DNA from: Desulfurococcales archaeon
Lineage (GTDB): Archaea; Thermoproteota; Thermoprotei_A; Sulfolobales; Acidilobaceae
DNA: 47,740 nucleotides
Direction of reading: 5' to 3'
Assembly: GCA_027012045.1 (NCBI GenBank)
Contig: JALUZI010000235.1
Coordinates: 1 to 47,740 of the forward strand
Shown here: positions 30,799 to 39,528 of the stretch, piece after piece
How positions within the stretch are numbered: the first letter of the stretch is position 1
Layout of the letters: each line of letters opens with the position of its first letter
Position numbers and translations under genes: made by a program
Notes under the pieces: generated by a model
Databases searched by the model: none
The model's input: only the letters and a program-made list of their open reading frames with translations
What the model was told of the DNA's origin: nothing

Positions 30799-31032
30799 AT
30801 GAGTAAAAGGGAGGATAACATTATAGAGGAGCTGGGGTATCCCGCTGAGGTCATCCAGCTGATCGGACGTACAGGCGTATCAGGCGAGGTTACACAGGTC
30901 CATGTCAGAGTGCTCGAAGGAAGGGATAAGGGCAGGATAATAACGAGGAACGTGCTTGGCCCCGTTAGAATAGGGGACATATTGATGCTGAGGGAGACTG
31001 AGAGGGAAGCTAGGAAGCTAGGCAGGAGGTAG
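30799..31032 (+). CDS. rps28e: 30S ribosomal protein S28e
   Basis: Ribosomal protein of 77 residues from ATG 30799. The sequence YPAEVIQLIGRTGVSGEVTQ and LEGRDKGRIITRNVLGPVR is clear S28e (written in parts). A GTG at 30781 is in frame, but GGTG lies eight bases before the ATG, and the shorter protein matches the family. The L7Ae gene that often precedes S28e in archaea is not here. The last 15 bases overlap the convergent PTPS-like gene. Confidence 0.94.
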   Translation: MSKREDNIIEELGYPAEVIQLIGRTGVSGEVTQVHVRVLEGRDKGRIITRNVLGPVRIGDILMLRETEREARKLGRR

Positions 31033-31479
31033 CCTATTCTTTTTAACACTATAACACGCATACTCATTGATTCCCTGAGATACACAGGTTTCTAAACCTA
31101 ACACGTTGTTTTCCGTTTTTAACTTGTTCCATAATATAGTTCCTATATACTGGCTTAAAGCTTCCATGGAAGCTTGGGGAAATGGGATGCTCGTGTAATC
31201 CAAACCTGCTTTCTCTAAGATCTTTGCAATATTTCGTTGTTTCTCGCCTAAAACGATTTTATGATCTAGTTCTCCTATGATCTTGGATATCAATTCTTTT
31301 ATCATAGATGTATCTATTATGATATAGGTATCAGGATCCGGTGTCCCTTCTATTTTGACCTCCACGTTAAACGAGTGTCCGTGGAGGCCGTAATCGCCTT
31401 TCTCTTTAGTATACGTAATATGGGAAGACTCAAACGAAAAACCTTTCACGACAATATACGTTGACCCATGGATTTCCAT
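31018..31479 (-). CDS. 6-pyruvoyl-tetrahydropterin synthase/QueD-like protein, catalytic Cys absent
   Basis: T-fold enzyme homologue of 153 residues. Zinc ligands are kept: His in FESSHIT and both His in GLHGHSFNV. The later segment ELDHKIV and the C-terminal TCVSQG keep the charge-relay and substrate region. The catalytic cysteine that normally lies a few residues before LHGH is missing; the stretch is KEKGDYGLHGH. Without that Cys, standard QueD or PTPS chemistry is doubtful. PTPS-III-type proteins with a substituted Cys are known. It is six bases behind fixX, as the last gene of the Etf/Fix operon. Confidence 0.8.
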   Translation of the reverse strand: MEIHGSTYIVVKGFSFESSHITYTKEKGDYGLHGHSFNVEVKIEGTPDPDTYIIIDTSMIKELISKIIGELDHKIVLGEKQRNIAKILEKAGLDYTSIPFPQASMEALSQYIGTILWNKLKTENNVLGLETCVSQGINEYACYSVKKNRLPPA

Positions 31480-31485
31480 GGCTGC

Positions 31486-31785
31486 TCAGCCGAATTTATA
31501 CCACACACCATGTCCTCCGGGAGGATAAGACCATGATACAGCATCATAGGGACATATGAGTCTGCATGTACCACACTCCAAACATCCTTCGTATACAAAT
31601 ACTAGTTTACCGTTCTCATCCAAACTATAAAGACCTGCTGGGCATGCCTTTATGCAAGGCTTGGTTTCACATTTACTGCATTTCTCGGTGTCGACTATTA
31701 TGTGGGGCTTCTCGAATATCTCGAACTTGGTTAGTGTAAGCCTCTTCTCTACTGACAGAGGTTTCTCTTCCATGTTCGAGCTCAT
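31486..31785 (-). CDS. fixX: FixX-like ferredoxin
   Basis: Protein of 99 residues with CSKCETKPCIKACP and CLECGTCRLICP. Full cysteine sets suggest one or two [4Fe-4S] clusters, as in FixX partners of ETF:quinone oxidoreductase. The start overlaps the fixC stop by four bases. It would pass electrons between the flavoprotein FixC and quinone or ferredoxin. Confidence 0.92.
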   Translation of the reverse strand: MSSNMEEKPLSVEKRLTLTKFEIFEKPHIIVDTEKCSKCETKPCIKACPAGLYSLDENGKLVFVYEGCLECGTCRLICPYDAVSWSYPPGGHGVWYKFG

Positions 31786-33080
31786 ATTGACCGCCTCGCC
31801 TCAAGGAACAATTTGAACAGGGTTATCCATCCGAGCCCGTGCGACTTAAGGGAATTCATCAATACCGGGTATATTCGTCTTACTTCTTCATCAGTAGTGT
31901 ATGCCGTGCCCAAGACCTCGCATGCTATATCCGGTAGATCCCGGTACAAAACCTCGTTCTCCAGGAATTTCGGCAGGTTCCTATACTCCCTTAGGTTTCT
32001 ATATATCACGCTTTCCTCTACTAATCTCTTGTATACAGATAATGTTTCGGCATCCCGTTTTCCTTCCTCATGCGCCTTAGAAATAGCTTCAGCGGCTAGT
32101 CTACCCGATTCTATTGCCAGGTCGACGCCTCTAATCGTGAAACCCGTGTTCAAGATGAATCCTGCAGCGTCGCCGACAACGAGATAGCCGGGACCATAGG
32201 GCTTTTCTAGGACGTCTAGTAGTCCACCCTCTCTGGTTAGGTGAGCAGAGTACTCCATTAGAACACCGTCCTTCACATATCTATAGATCGCTGGGTGGAG
32301 CCTTAGTTGCTCTGCTATATCTTTCATGGTTATTTCCTTCCTATTAACCTCGGAGAGCCTTACTACGGCACCTATGGTAACATATTCTCCCATAGTGTAT
32401 AGGAAGCCTCCTCCCGCAATGCCCTTAAGCGGGCCTCCTATGAAGAAATGGGCTACTCCCTCCCAGTCTTCCAAGCCGAATCTCTTATTTATTTCTTCCT
32501 TACCGAGCCTTATGACTTCCTTTACTCCCAGCGCTGTAGTTTCTAGTCTTGGCTTACTTCTAATGCCTAGTTTCTCGCTTAACAGGGTGTTTACACCTTC
32601 AGCTATGACTATATAATCGGCTTCTATTTTCTCTCCGTCGGCCACAACACCCGAGGCGTATCCCTGATCGTTTAACACTATATCTTCTACTCTGCTGCCT
32701 GGAAGTACCATTGCACCTTTTTCTTCGGCTTTCTCGGACAGCCATCCTGTGAACTTGCTCAGGAAAGCTGTGAAACTATCGTACTCGTCTTCTTTGAGCG
32801 GTTTGTGTTTCACGTAGTCTAGTGTAACGCTGTCGCTTTCACACGTTATACTCATTCGTTCTTTTCTAACCCACCTTTCAATAGGTGCCTCCTTCCTCCA
32901 CCCGGGGAAATACTTGTCGAGCACATAAGAGTATATCCTGCCGCCGAAAACGTTTTTGGACCCGGGTTCAGGCCCCCTCTCTATGACAACGGGTTCGAAT
33001 CCCTTCTCTGCAAGAAAATAGGCTGTACTTAAACCGGCGGGTCCGCCTCCCACAACCACTACATCAAACTTCTCGGACAA
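31782..33080 (-). CDS. fixC: FixC-like ETF:quinone oxidoreductase flavoprotein
   Basis: FAD protein of 432 residues with VVVGGGPAGLSTAYFLAEKG at the N terminus, a GG-motif loop, and the second dinucleotide signature YLVVGDAAGFILNTGFTIRG. It takes electrons from EtfAB and delivers them to quinone at the membrane. The TTG start follows GGAGG by six bases. It lies 51 bases behind EtfA in the operon. Confidence 0.93.
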   Translation of the reverse strand: MSEKFDVVVVGGGPAGLSTAYFLAEKGFEPVVIERGPEPGSKNVFGGRIYSYVLDKYFPGWRKEAPIERWVRKERMSITCESDSVTLDYVKHKPLKEDEYDSFTAFLSKFTGWLSEKAEEKGAMVLPGSRVEDIVLNDQGYASGVVADGEKIEADYIVIAEGVNTLLSEKLGIRSKPRLETTALGVKEVIRLGKEEINKRFGLEDWEGVAHFFIGGPLKGIAGGGFLYTMGEYVTIGAVVRLSEVNRKEITMKDIAEQLRLHPAIYRYVKDGVLMEYSAHLTREGGLLDVLEKPYGPGYLVVGDAAGFILNTGFTIRGVDLAIESGRLAAEAISKAHEEGKRDAETLSVYKRLVEESVIYRNLREYRNLPKFLENEVLYRDLPDIACEVLGTAYTTDEEVRRIYPVLMNSLKSHGLGWITLFKLFLEARRSI

Positions 33081-33130
33081 TACTATCCTCCCGAAAGCGG
33101 TATTGTGTTGAATGATGAAACTTAGAAAAA

Positions 33131-34039
33131 TTACTGTTGCTTCCTTTCCTTGAGTTTCTTGATAAGAACAGGCACCACTTTGTATAGATCACCTATGACC
33201 CCGTAGTCTGCCTCTTCGAATATAGGTGCTGACTCATCATTGTTGATTGCAACAATGATCTTGGCCCCCCTAACACCCATAGTGTGGTGAGGCTGCCCGG
33301 ATATTCCTATCGCTATGTAGAGCTTAGGGCTTATTACTAGGCCTGATATTCCTATCCAACTATCAGCCCAGCCGTAGTCCGCGGCTAATGGTCTTGTGAC
33401 GCTCCACGCCCCTCCTAGGAGCGACGCCAGCTCCTTTATCATTTCCAGGTCTTCCTTCTTTTTGACGCCTCTGCCGGCGCCGACTACTACATCTGCCTTT
33501 GTAGGATCGACGCCCTCCATTTTACGGGGGCTATATTCTACTTCTACACTCCCAGCCTTGGCTTCGATCTCAACTAGCTCTCCAGTAGACCCTGCCTCTT
33601 CTGTTTCCTTGTAGGATCCACTTACTATGCACACGGACGCCTTATCCCCCGCCTTAACTTTAGCCATCGCGTTACCGCCGAATGTTAGCTTCTCTACCTC
33701 CAAGCCTTCTCCGGTCTTCACTACAGACACTGCATCCGTGATCGCTTCAAACCCTAAAGCCCCTGAGGTTAACCCTGCAATCATTCTTCCTTTATTTGTA
33801 CACGGGAACAATAGAATTGTAGCAGATTCCTTGTTTACAACGTCTCTGAGAGCCCCGGAAATAGCTACCGGGTCGAAGGAATCTGTCTTAACATAATATG
33901 TCCTAGTATACATACCTGAAAGCTTTTCGGCGACATTCCTGTTAAACGTGAAGAGAACGGGGTCTCCAAGCCCTTTTGCTGCAGTTAAAAGTTGCTTGCC
34001 CCATGACTCTTCCTCTGAGTAAACTATTACCGGAGCCAT
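33131..34039 (-). CDS. etfA: Electron transfer flavoprotein alpha subunit
   Basis: Subunit of 302 residues. The C-terminal FAD domain has VVGAGRGVK, SVTRPLAADYGWADSWIG, LYIAIGISGQPHHTMG and IVAINNDESAPIFEEADYGV. The usual GQTG segment is replaced by WIGISG, a variation to note. It is three bases behind EtfB. Confidence 0.95.
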   Translation of the reverse strand: MAPVIVYSEEESWGKQLLTAAKGLGDPVLFTFNRNVAEKLSGMYTRTYYVKTDSFDPVAISGALRDVVNKESATILLFPCTNKGRMIAGLTSGALGFEAITDAVSVVKTGEGLEVEKLTFGGNAMAKVKAGDKASVCIVSGSYKETEEAGSTGELVEIEAKAGSVEVEYSPRKMEGVDPTKADVVVGAGRGVKKKEDLEMIKELASLLGGAWSVTRPLAADYGWADSWIGISGLVISPKLYIAIGISGQPHHTMGVRGAKIIVAINNDESAPIFEEADYGVIGDLYKVVPVLIKKLKERKQQ

Positions 34040-34041
34040 GG

Positions 34042-34812
34042 TTATATCACCCCCTCCTCTTCTAGTGCTTTAATCAGCTTTTCTACAGCTTCCTCCACAT
34101 TGTCTGTTGCATCTATTTTGACGCGCTTACGGGGTACTTCATACTTAATTATTGATTCAATGTTAATCTTGGAGACATGTGCTCCTAGTTCTTCTGGAGT
34201 AGTTTCATCTATCGGCTTCTTCTTAGATCTAAGTATGTCTCTTATTGTAGGTATTCTAGGCTCGTTAGCCTCGCTGGTAACAGTAACCACGGCAGGCATT
34301 TTACTTGTGAACTTATACTGGCCGTCTTCCAATGTCGAAACTATGGTCACACTGCCATTTTCAACACTGACCCTATCAGCGTTAGCTAGAAGTGGAACGC
34401 CAAGCAACGAAGCCACCATAGGTCCCACCACGGAGGAATGCGTGTCGCCAGCCCCTGATCCCAGAAGTATAAGGTCATAGGGACCTGTTTTCTCTGCGTA
34501 TGAAGAGATTATTCTGGCAACACTGAGTGCAGAAAGACTGTCAGGGTCGTCTACTTTAACCATAACTGCTTTAGTTGCACCCATTGCATAGGCATCCTTT
34601 AGAATTCGCTGGTGCTCCTTGGAAGACCCTATCGTTAGTACAGTTACCTCCTCGGCTTTACCAGCATCCTTCAATTTCACGGCTTCTTCCAATGCGCACT
34701 TGTCTGCTTCACCCATAACTCTAGGACACGCGTCTAGAAGAGGTGTGCCGTCCTTCTCGAATTTCAATTGGTTGATATCGTATGTCAGTTTAACTGCTAC
34801 TAATACCCTCAC
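34042..34812 (-). CDS. etfB: Electron transfer flavoprotein beta subunit
   Basis: Subunit of 256 residues with an ATP-pyrophosphatase-like fold that binds AMP or a second FAD. Seen are the N-terminal strand VLVAVKLTYDINQLKF, a CALEEAVKLKDAGKAEEVTVLTIG segment (in parts), YDLILLGSGAGDTHSSVVGPMVA and VVTVTSEANEPRIP. The GTG start follows AGAGGTG by seven bases. A TATA-like stretch at 34864-34874 may start the Fix operon separately from the acyl-CoA dehydrogenase gene. Confidence 0.94.
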   Translation of the reverse strand: MRVLVAVKLTYDINQLKFEKDGTPLLDACPRVMGEADKCALEEAVKLKDAGKAEEVTVLTIGSSKEHQRILKDAYAMGATKAVMVKVDDPDSLSALSVARIISSYAEKTGPYDLILLGSGAGDTHSSVVGPMVASLLGVPLLANADRVSVENGSVTIVSTLEDGQYKFTSKMPAVVTVTSEANEPRIPTIRDILRSKKKPIDETTPEELGAHVSKINIESIIKYEVPRKRVKIDATDNVEEAVEKLIKALEEEGVI

Positions 34813-34886
34813 TTCATAACACCTCTAGTGGTTTACTATAGGGCGTTACCTGTTTATCTTAGAAGTTAAAAAGAAAGAGGATGCGG

Positions 34887-36140
34887 TTACTCCTCTTCCT
34901 TGGCCCACACATTTCTTACTGCGTCGCTTCCCAGTGTGTCTCTCGCTATAATGTACTTCATTATGTTCTGGGCTCCCTCAGCGCCTATCGTGTAAGAGAA
35001 TGTGCCTAGCCAGCCCCTGTGAGCGTTGCATTCTTTGGTATAACCGTACGCACCGAACCATTTCAGCACTTCAGTATAGACTTCTGTTGTTACTGTTGGA
35101 CCTAGCATTTTAGCCATGGCGACAGGTAGGTTCAGGTCTTGTGGTTTGAACCTCGGGCTCTTCGATAGGTATATGTTGTCCGCCATCCAAGCGGCTTTGT
35201 ACACAAAGTATCTGGCCGCTTCAACCATGGTGTATAGTTCTGCGTATCTGAAGCTTACCCCCTCGAAGCTGGCTATGGGCCTGCCTTGGAATAGCTTCCT
35301 TGTTCTGAGCCATTCTTTCGCCCTATCAAGGGCCCAGCGGGCACTTCCCACTGTAGCTGCGGCAACCAGTATTCTAGCAATATTGAAGCCTTGTAGTACT
35401 AGGTAGAATCCTTTGTTGACTTCCCCTATCCTATACTTGTCATCTACCTCGAAGTTCTCTAGTGTGAAGCCTCCTGTTGATAGGCCATGCCTCCCTATTT
35501 CCTCGTATACGGTGGGCTTCCATTCCTCTCTGATCTTTCCGTTCCACTTGGGTAGAACAACGAAGTCCGTGATCCTCTTATGGCTCCATCCAGGCTTCTC
35601 GGTTTTAGCGACGAGGAAGAAGCCTCCTCCCTCGGGGAGCTCTTGTATTTCCCTTATACCGCTTATGAAGGCTTTCTCGCCGTTTATGACCCATTTATCA
35701 CCTACTTTCTTGGCGACCGTTTTGTTTCCAGCCACATCGCTTCCTCCCTGAGGCTCTGTGGAGGCTATGCCGAAGAAGGCGTCTCCCGATGCTACCTTTG
35801 GTAGAACCTCCATCTTAGCCTCTTCTTGGCCGAATAATGCCAGTGCAAGGGGCCAACCGTTGTTTAGGAGGGTATAAACTGCTACAGCGACAGCCGGGTC
35901 ATGATAAGCTATTTCTTCCACTGCGAGGGCGGTCATAACCATTGTACCGCCCATGCCGCCGTACTCTTCGGGTACAGGTATAGCGAATAACCCCTGATCG
36001 GCTATTCGCTTTATAAGATCCATAGGTATACGGCCTTTCTCGTCTATTTCAACCCATTTAGGCTCTATGTAGCGCTTCGCGAACTCGCGTACGCTATCAC
36101 GGAACCTAATCTCGTCTTCTGAGAACTCGAAGTCTACCAA
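34887..36140 (-). CDS. Acyl-CoA dehydrogenase
   Basis: FAD enzyme of 417 residues. The sequence starts FEFSEDEIRFRDSVREFAK and has GGMGGTMVMTALAVEEIA, the FAD-binding STEPQGGSDVAG and INGEKAFISG. The C-terminal AEGAQNIMKYIIARD probably holds the catalytic glutamate at about residue 393. The TTG start follows AGGTGA by six bases. A TATA box lies at 36194-36204. It is 74 bases upstream of etfB and on the same strand, so electrons most likely pass to that ETF. Acyl substrate unknown. Confidence 0.92.
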   Translation of the reverse strand: MVDFEFSEDEIRFRDSVREFAKRYIEPKWVEIDEKGRIPMDLIKRIADQGLFAIPVPEEYGGMGGTMVMTALAVEEIAYHDPAVAVAVYTLLNNGWPLALALFGQEEAKMEVLPKVASGDAFFGIASTEPQGGSDVAGNKTVAKKVGDKWVINGEKAFISGIREIQELPEGGGFFLVAKTEKPGWSHKRITDFVVLPKWNGKIREEWKPTVYEEIGRHGLSTGGFTLENFEVDDKYRIGEVNKGFYLVLQGFNIARILVAAATVGSARWALDRAKEWLRTRKLFQGRPIASFEGVSFRYAELYTMVEAARYFVYKAAWMADNIYLSKSPRFKPQDLNLPVAMAKMLGPTVTTEVYTEVLKWFGAYGYTKECNAHRGWLGTFSYTIGAEGAQNIMKYIIARDTLGSDAVRNVWAKEEE

Positions 36141-36180
36141 AACGATTCACCTATACAAATTGGTTGGATCCGACTAGACA

Positions 36181-36204
36181 ATTAGGTAGGTAGGTAATAT
36201 AAAT
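36181..36204 (-). promoter_or_regulatory. TATA box and ACCT repeats before acyl-CoA dehydrogenase
   Basis: The minus strand reads TTTATATTAC and then three ACCT units between the TATA box and the expected start (near 36175). Tetranucleotide repeats in this spot could be a binding site or simple slippage. Confidence 0.4.
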
Positions 36205-36331
36205 GTTAAAGAGCGATATGAACAGAGTCCTCGTTCTGTGGATACTAAGGTATTTACACTAGATATACTCCTATAATATTCAATGGTGGTGCTTTTATCC
36301 TGGATCACGAGTCGGAGGTGTGCCATAAGCT

Positions 36332-37684
36332 TTGAAAGCACATCCTTGGATGCCTAACTCTTCCCCGGAAACGGTAAAGAGGATGCTTGAAAAGTTGGGG
36401 ATAAAGGATCCGTTAGAACTATTCAACGATATTCCAGAGCAGATAATTCTAGATGAACAGGCAGTATATCCCCTGGGTAAGCCCCTGGCCGAGTGGGAGG
36501 TTAAAGAACTCGTTGAGTCAAAGCTCCATAAAAATAAGATTTATCCTCCGAATAGAATATTCCGGCCTCCGTGCCCGCACATAACTCCAGCTCTGGTTAG
36601 ACACATTATGGGCCGATCGGAGTTCTACACGGCTTATACGCCGTACCAGCCTGAAATATCTCAGGGCCTGCTTCAGGCTTTCTTCGAGTACCAGAGCATG
36701 GTGGCAGACCTGTTTGACATGGATGTCGTTAACGCGTCACACTACGATGGAGCCACAGCCCTCGCCGAGTCCATTCTAATGAGTTTCCGCGTCAAGAAAA
36801 AGTATAGAGTTATCATGGACGAGTACATAGATCCCTCGTATAGAGCGGTAGTTGAAACCTACCTATACGGCATAGGAGGAAAAGCGACTTATGTTAGAAA
36901 TCTAGAGGAGGAGCGTTTAAAAGAGGAGCTTGAGAATGGAGATGTCGCTGCTGTTGTAGTTGACAACCCCACTTTTACAGGAAGGCTGAGGGAGAATCTG
37001 GAAAGCTTGGTTGACATTACACACAACCATGACGCTCTCGTCGTAAGCCTGGTGGACCCACTGTCTCTTGGAATAATAAAGCCACCGGGAGAATACGGCT
37101 CAGATATAGCGGTGGGTGAAGGCAGGTCCCTAGGACTCGGCCTTAACTACGGTGGATACGGCCTTGGAATAATCGCGGCTAAATGGGATTCAAAGCTTGT
37201 TAGACAAATGCCTGGCAGGATAATAGGTTTAGGAGAGGATTTAGATGGGAACCCAGCATACCTCATGATACTTCAGACGAGGGAGCAGCATATAAGGAGG
37301 GAGCGTGCAACGAGTAATATAACTACAAATGAAGCCCTAACTACCATAGGAGCCGCGGTTTTCATGGCGTTACTCGGCAGGAACGGGTTCATCGAGCTGG
37401 GAGAGTCTATACTGAAGAAGACGGCTTATCTTAGGATGCTCCTATCGAAGCTTGACAGTGCTGATGTACCCGGTGAAGGCTATTATTTCGGGAGAACCCC
37501 TGTCCACTTCCATAAATCCTATATGACCGTGGAGAAGGAACTGTTGGAGAAAGGGTTCCTACCCGGGTTAGACTTGTCTAGATACTGGGCAGATATGAAG
37601 GACAAGGCATTGTTCTGTGTGAGCGAAGTGCATTCCAAGAAAAGCATTGAAGAACTCGTGGAGAGATTGGAGGAGGTGGCTTGA
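36332..37684 (+). CDS. gcvPA: Glycine decarboxylase (P protein) subunit 1
   Basis: PLP-fold subunit of 450 residues in the two-gene P protein. The N terminus has HPWMPNSSPETVKRML and the core has TAYTPYQPEISQGLLQAFFEYQS, typical of GcvPA. The PLP lysine resides in the partner. The TTG start follows GGAGGTG at ten bases. The enzyme removes CO2 from glycine and loads lipoyl-GcvH; neither gcvH nor gcvT is in the window. Confidence 0.95.
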   Translation: MKAHPWMPNSSPETVKRMLEKLGIKDPLELFNDIPEQIILDEQAVYPLGKPLAEWEVKELVESKLHKNKIYPPNRIFRPPCPHITPALVRHIMGRSEFYTAYTPYQPEISQGLLQAFFEYQSMVADLFDMDVVNASHYDGATALAESILMSFRVKKKYRVIMDEYIDPSYRAVVETYLYGIGGKATYVRNLEEERLKEELENGDVAAVVVDNPTFTGRLRENLESLVDITHNHDALVVSLVDPLSLGIIKPPGEYGSDIAVGEGRSLGLGLNYGGYGLGIIAAKWDSKLVRQMPGRIIGLGEDLDGNPAYLMILQTREQHIRRERATSNITTNEALTTIGAAVFMALLGRNGFIELGESILKKTAYLRMLLSKLDSADVPGEGYYFGRTPVHFHKSYMTVEKELLEKGFLPGLDLSRYWADMKDKALFCVSEVHSKKSIEELVERLEEVA

Positions 37685-37685
37685 C

Positions 37686-39209
37686 GTGGAGTGGAGACAG
37701 GCAGTTTGGAGGGAGCAGTTGATATATGAGTATTCATCGAAGGGTAAAACAGGCATCTTAATAACCGATGATTTAAAGGAAATGGATACAGACCTCCCTG
37801 AAACAGTTAAAAGGAAAAGCAAACTGGAACTCCCTGAGGTGTCCGAGGTAGAGGTCGCGAGGCACTATACCAGGCTTAGCCAAATGTCGTACGGGGTCGA
37901 TTTAGGCCCGGTGCCGCTCGGCAGCTGTACGATGAAATACAACCCTAAAATCAACGAAGACCTAGCTAGCTCTGAAAGAGTCACAATGCTTCACCCCCTA
38001 CAGCCCATGGAGGATGTTCAGGGAATACTGGAGATAATGTACGATCTACAGCAAATGCTTGCATACATAACTGGAATGGACGCCTGCTCCTTGTCTATAC
38101 CAGCGGGCGCCTCGGGAGAACTTGCTGGAGCACTTATGATAAAGAAATACCACAGGGAAACAGGCGGAGAGAACCGTGACGAGATGATTATCCCCGACTC
38201 TGCTCACGGAACAAACCCTGCGAGCGCCCGCATGGCTGGTTTCAAGGTAATTACAATACCATCCAATAATAATGGAACTGTGGATTTGGATGCGTTAAAG
38301 AGCGTTGTAGGTGATAGAACAGCAGGTATAATGTTGACGAACCCGAATACACTCGGCTTGTTCGAGAGAGACATACTTGAAATAGCGAACATCATACACA
38401 GTGCTGGAGGCAAATTGTACTATGATGGTGCCAATCTAAACGGCATACTGGGAATCGCTAGGCCTGGAGATATGGGTTTCGATATAGTCCACATAAACCT
38501 GCATAAAACCTTCTCGACACCTCACGGAGGAGGAGGTCCTGGAGGCGGGGCCGTATGCGCTAAAGGCGAAATGACCGATTACCTCCCCAGACCTATTGTT
38601 AGAAAAGATGAAAAAGGCTACTACATGGACTTCACTTGCTCCAAGTGTATAGGTAGGCTTCACTCGTTCTATGGAAACATACCTGTAGACGTCAAGGCAT
38701 ACGCTTATATTAAGTCTCTAGGAGGAGAGGGCCTTAGAAAAGTCGCCATAACCAGCACGTTAAACACGAATTACTTCATAAAACTCATCGAGAAATCCGG
38801 GGGATACAGCATACCCTACGACCCGAGGGCTCCTCGGAAACACGAGGTTGTAATCAGCGCAGAGCCACTAAAAGAGAAATATGGGATAACAGCGGATGAC
38901 GTTGCTAAATACTTACTGGACAACGGGTTCTACGCTCCAACCATATACTTCCCCCTGATTGTAAAGGAGGCACTGATGATAGAGTTCACTGAAAGCGAGA
39001 CACTCGAAAACATAGAGGAGTATGCTAGAATACTAGAAGAAATAGAGGAAATAGCTAAGGAGAATCCTAGCTTAATCAAAGAATCCCCTAGGAACACTGC
39101 TGTGAGAAGAATAAAGGCTGCCGAGGCCAATAAACCAAAGAATATCATCCCCACATATAGAGTTCTAAGAAGGAAGAAACTAGGAGTAAAAGGATATGAG
39201 AAGTTGTAG
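37686..39209 (+). CDS. gcvPB: Glycine decarboxylase (P protein) subunit 2, PLP-binding
   Basis: Subunit of 507 residues. PLP lysine is in HINLHKTFSTPHGGGGPGGG; other conserved parts are GSCTMKYNPKIN and DSAHGTNPASARM. The GTG at 37686 is one base after the gcvPA stop and follows GGAGGAGGTGG. The frame reaches back to ATG 37647 inside gcvPA, but that extension is not homologous. About 45 bases separate it from the tRNA genes. Confidence 0.95.
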   Translation: MEWRQAVWREQLIYEYSSKGKTGILITDDLKEMDTDLPETVKRKSKLELPEVSEVEVARHYTRLSQMSYGVDLGPVPLGSCTMKYNPKINEDLASSERVTMLHPLQPMEDVQGILEIMYDLQQMLAYITGMDACSLSIPAGASGELAGALMIKKYHRETGGENRDEMIIPDSAHGTNPASARMAGFKVITIPSNNNGTVDLDALKSVVGDRTAGIMLTNPNTLGLFERDILEIANIIHSAGGKLYYDGANLNGILGIARPGDMGFDIVHINLHKTFSTPHGGGGPGGGAVCAKGEMTDYLPRPIVRKDEKGYYMDFTCSKCIGRLHSFYGNIPVDVKAYAYIKSLGGEGLRKVAITSTLNTNYFIKLIEKSGGYSIPYDPRAPRKHEVVISAEPLKEKYGITADDVAKYLLDNGFYAPTIYFPLIVKEALMIEFTESETLENIEEYARILEEIEEIAKENPSLIKESPRNTAVRRIKAAEANKPKNIIPTYRVLRRKKLGVKGYEKL

Positions 39210-39230
39210 GCAATCAATAAAAACCCAGCA

Positions 39231-39243
39231 GGTTAAATAAAGG
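39231..39243 (+). promoter_or_regulatory. TATA box of tRNA-Leu
   Basis: GGTTAAATAAAGG lies about 20-25 bases before the mature 5' end of tRNA-Leu at 39257, so the transcript likely begins at or near the tRNA itself. Confidence 0.5.
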
Positions 39244-39256
39244 GATTCAAGGACGA

Positions 39257-39344
39257 GCGGGGGTGCCCGAGCCTGGTCAAAGGGGTCGGGCTGAGGACCC
39301 GATGGCGTAGGCCTGCGTGGGTTCAAAGCCCACCCCCCGCACCA
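39257..39344 (+). tRNA. tRNA-Leu (anticodon GAG)
   Basis: Acceptor stem GCGGGGG pairs with CCCCCGC, then A and an encoded CCA. Anticodon stem TCGGG/CCCGA encloses CTGAGGA, so the anticodon is GAG (39293-39295). It has a long variable arm as expected for Leu, and the T arm GTGGG-TTCAAAG-CCCAC. No intron. Confidence 0.95.
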
Positions 39345-39365
39345 TAACACAACCCAAGACTGGGT

Positions 39366-39488
39366 GGGCCCGTCGTCTAGCCTGGTTAGGACGCCGCCCT
39401 TACATGGGGTCCAAGGCCACAATGAACCAGCGCCTTGGACGTCTAGGACAGGCGGAGGTCCGGGGTTCAAGTCCCCGCGGGCCCACCA
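39366..39488 (+). tRNA. tRNA-Val (anticodon TAC) with a 45-base intron
   Basis: Acceptor stem GGGCCCG pairs with CGGGCCC, then A and an encoded CCA. Anticodon stem CCGCC (39394-39398) pairs with GGCGG (39451-39455). The loop before the intron is CTTACA, giving anticodon TAC (39401-39403). The intron at 39405-39449 lies at the standard position 37/38. A bulge-helix-bulge can be drawn: bulge CAT, helix CTTA/TAGG, bulge ACA. The intron itself has an 8-bp stem, GTCCAAGG/CCTTGGAC. Confidence 0.93.
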
Positions 39489-39528
39489 AATCTAAATCCT
39501 AATTATATGGCTCCATAGAACCCGCGTG

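Noticed and set aside
36220..36238. Imperfect inverted repeat ACAGA/TCTGT upstream of gcvPA
   Set aside because: A 5-bp stem of this kind is expected by chance in a 190-base gap.
37647..37685. Upstream ATG for GcvPB
   Set aside because: It lies in gcvPA without a ribosome binding site; GTG 37686 follows a strong one.
39180..39502. Short frames across the two tRNA genes on both strands
   Set aside because: They lie within tRNA sequences whose structures fully account for the region.
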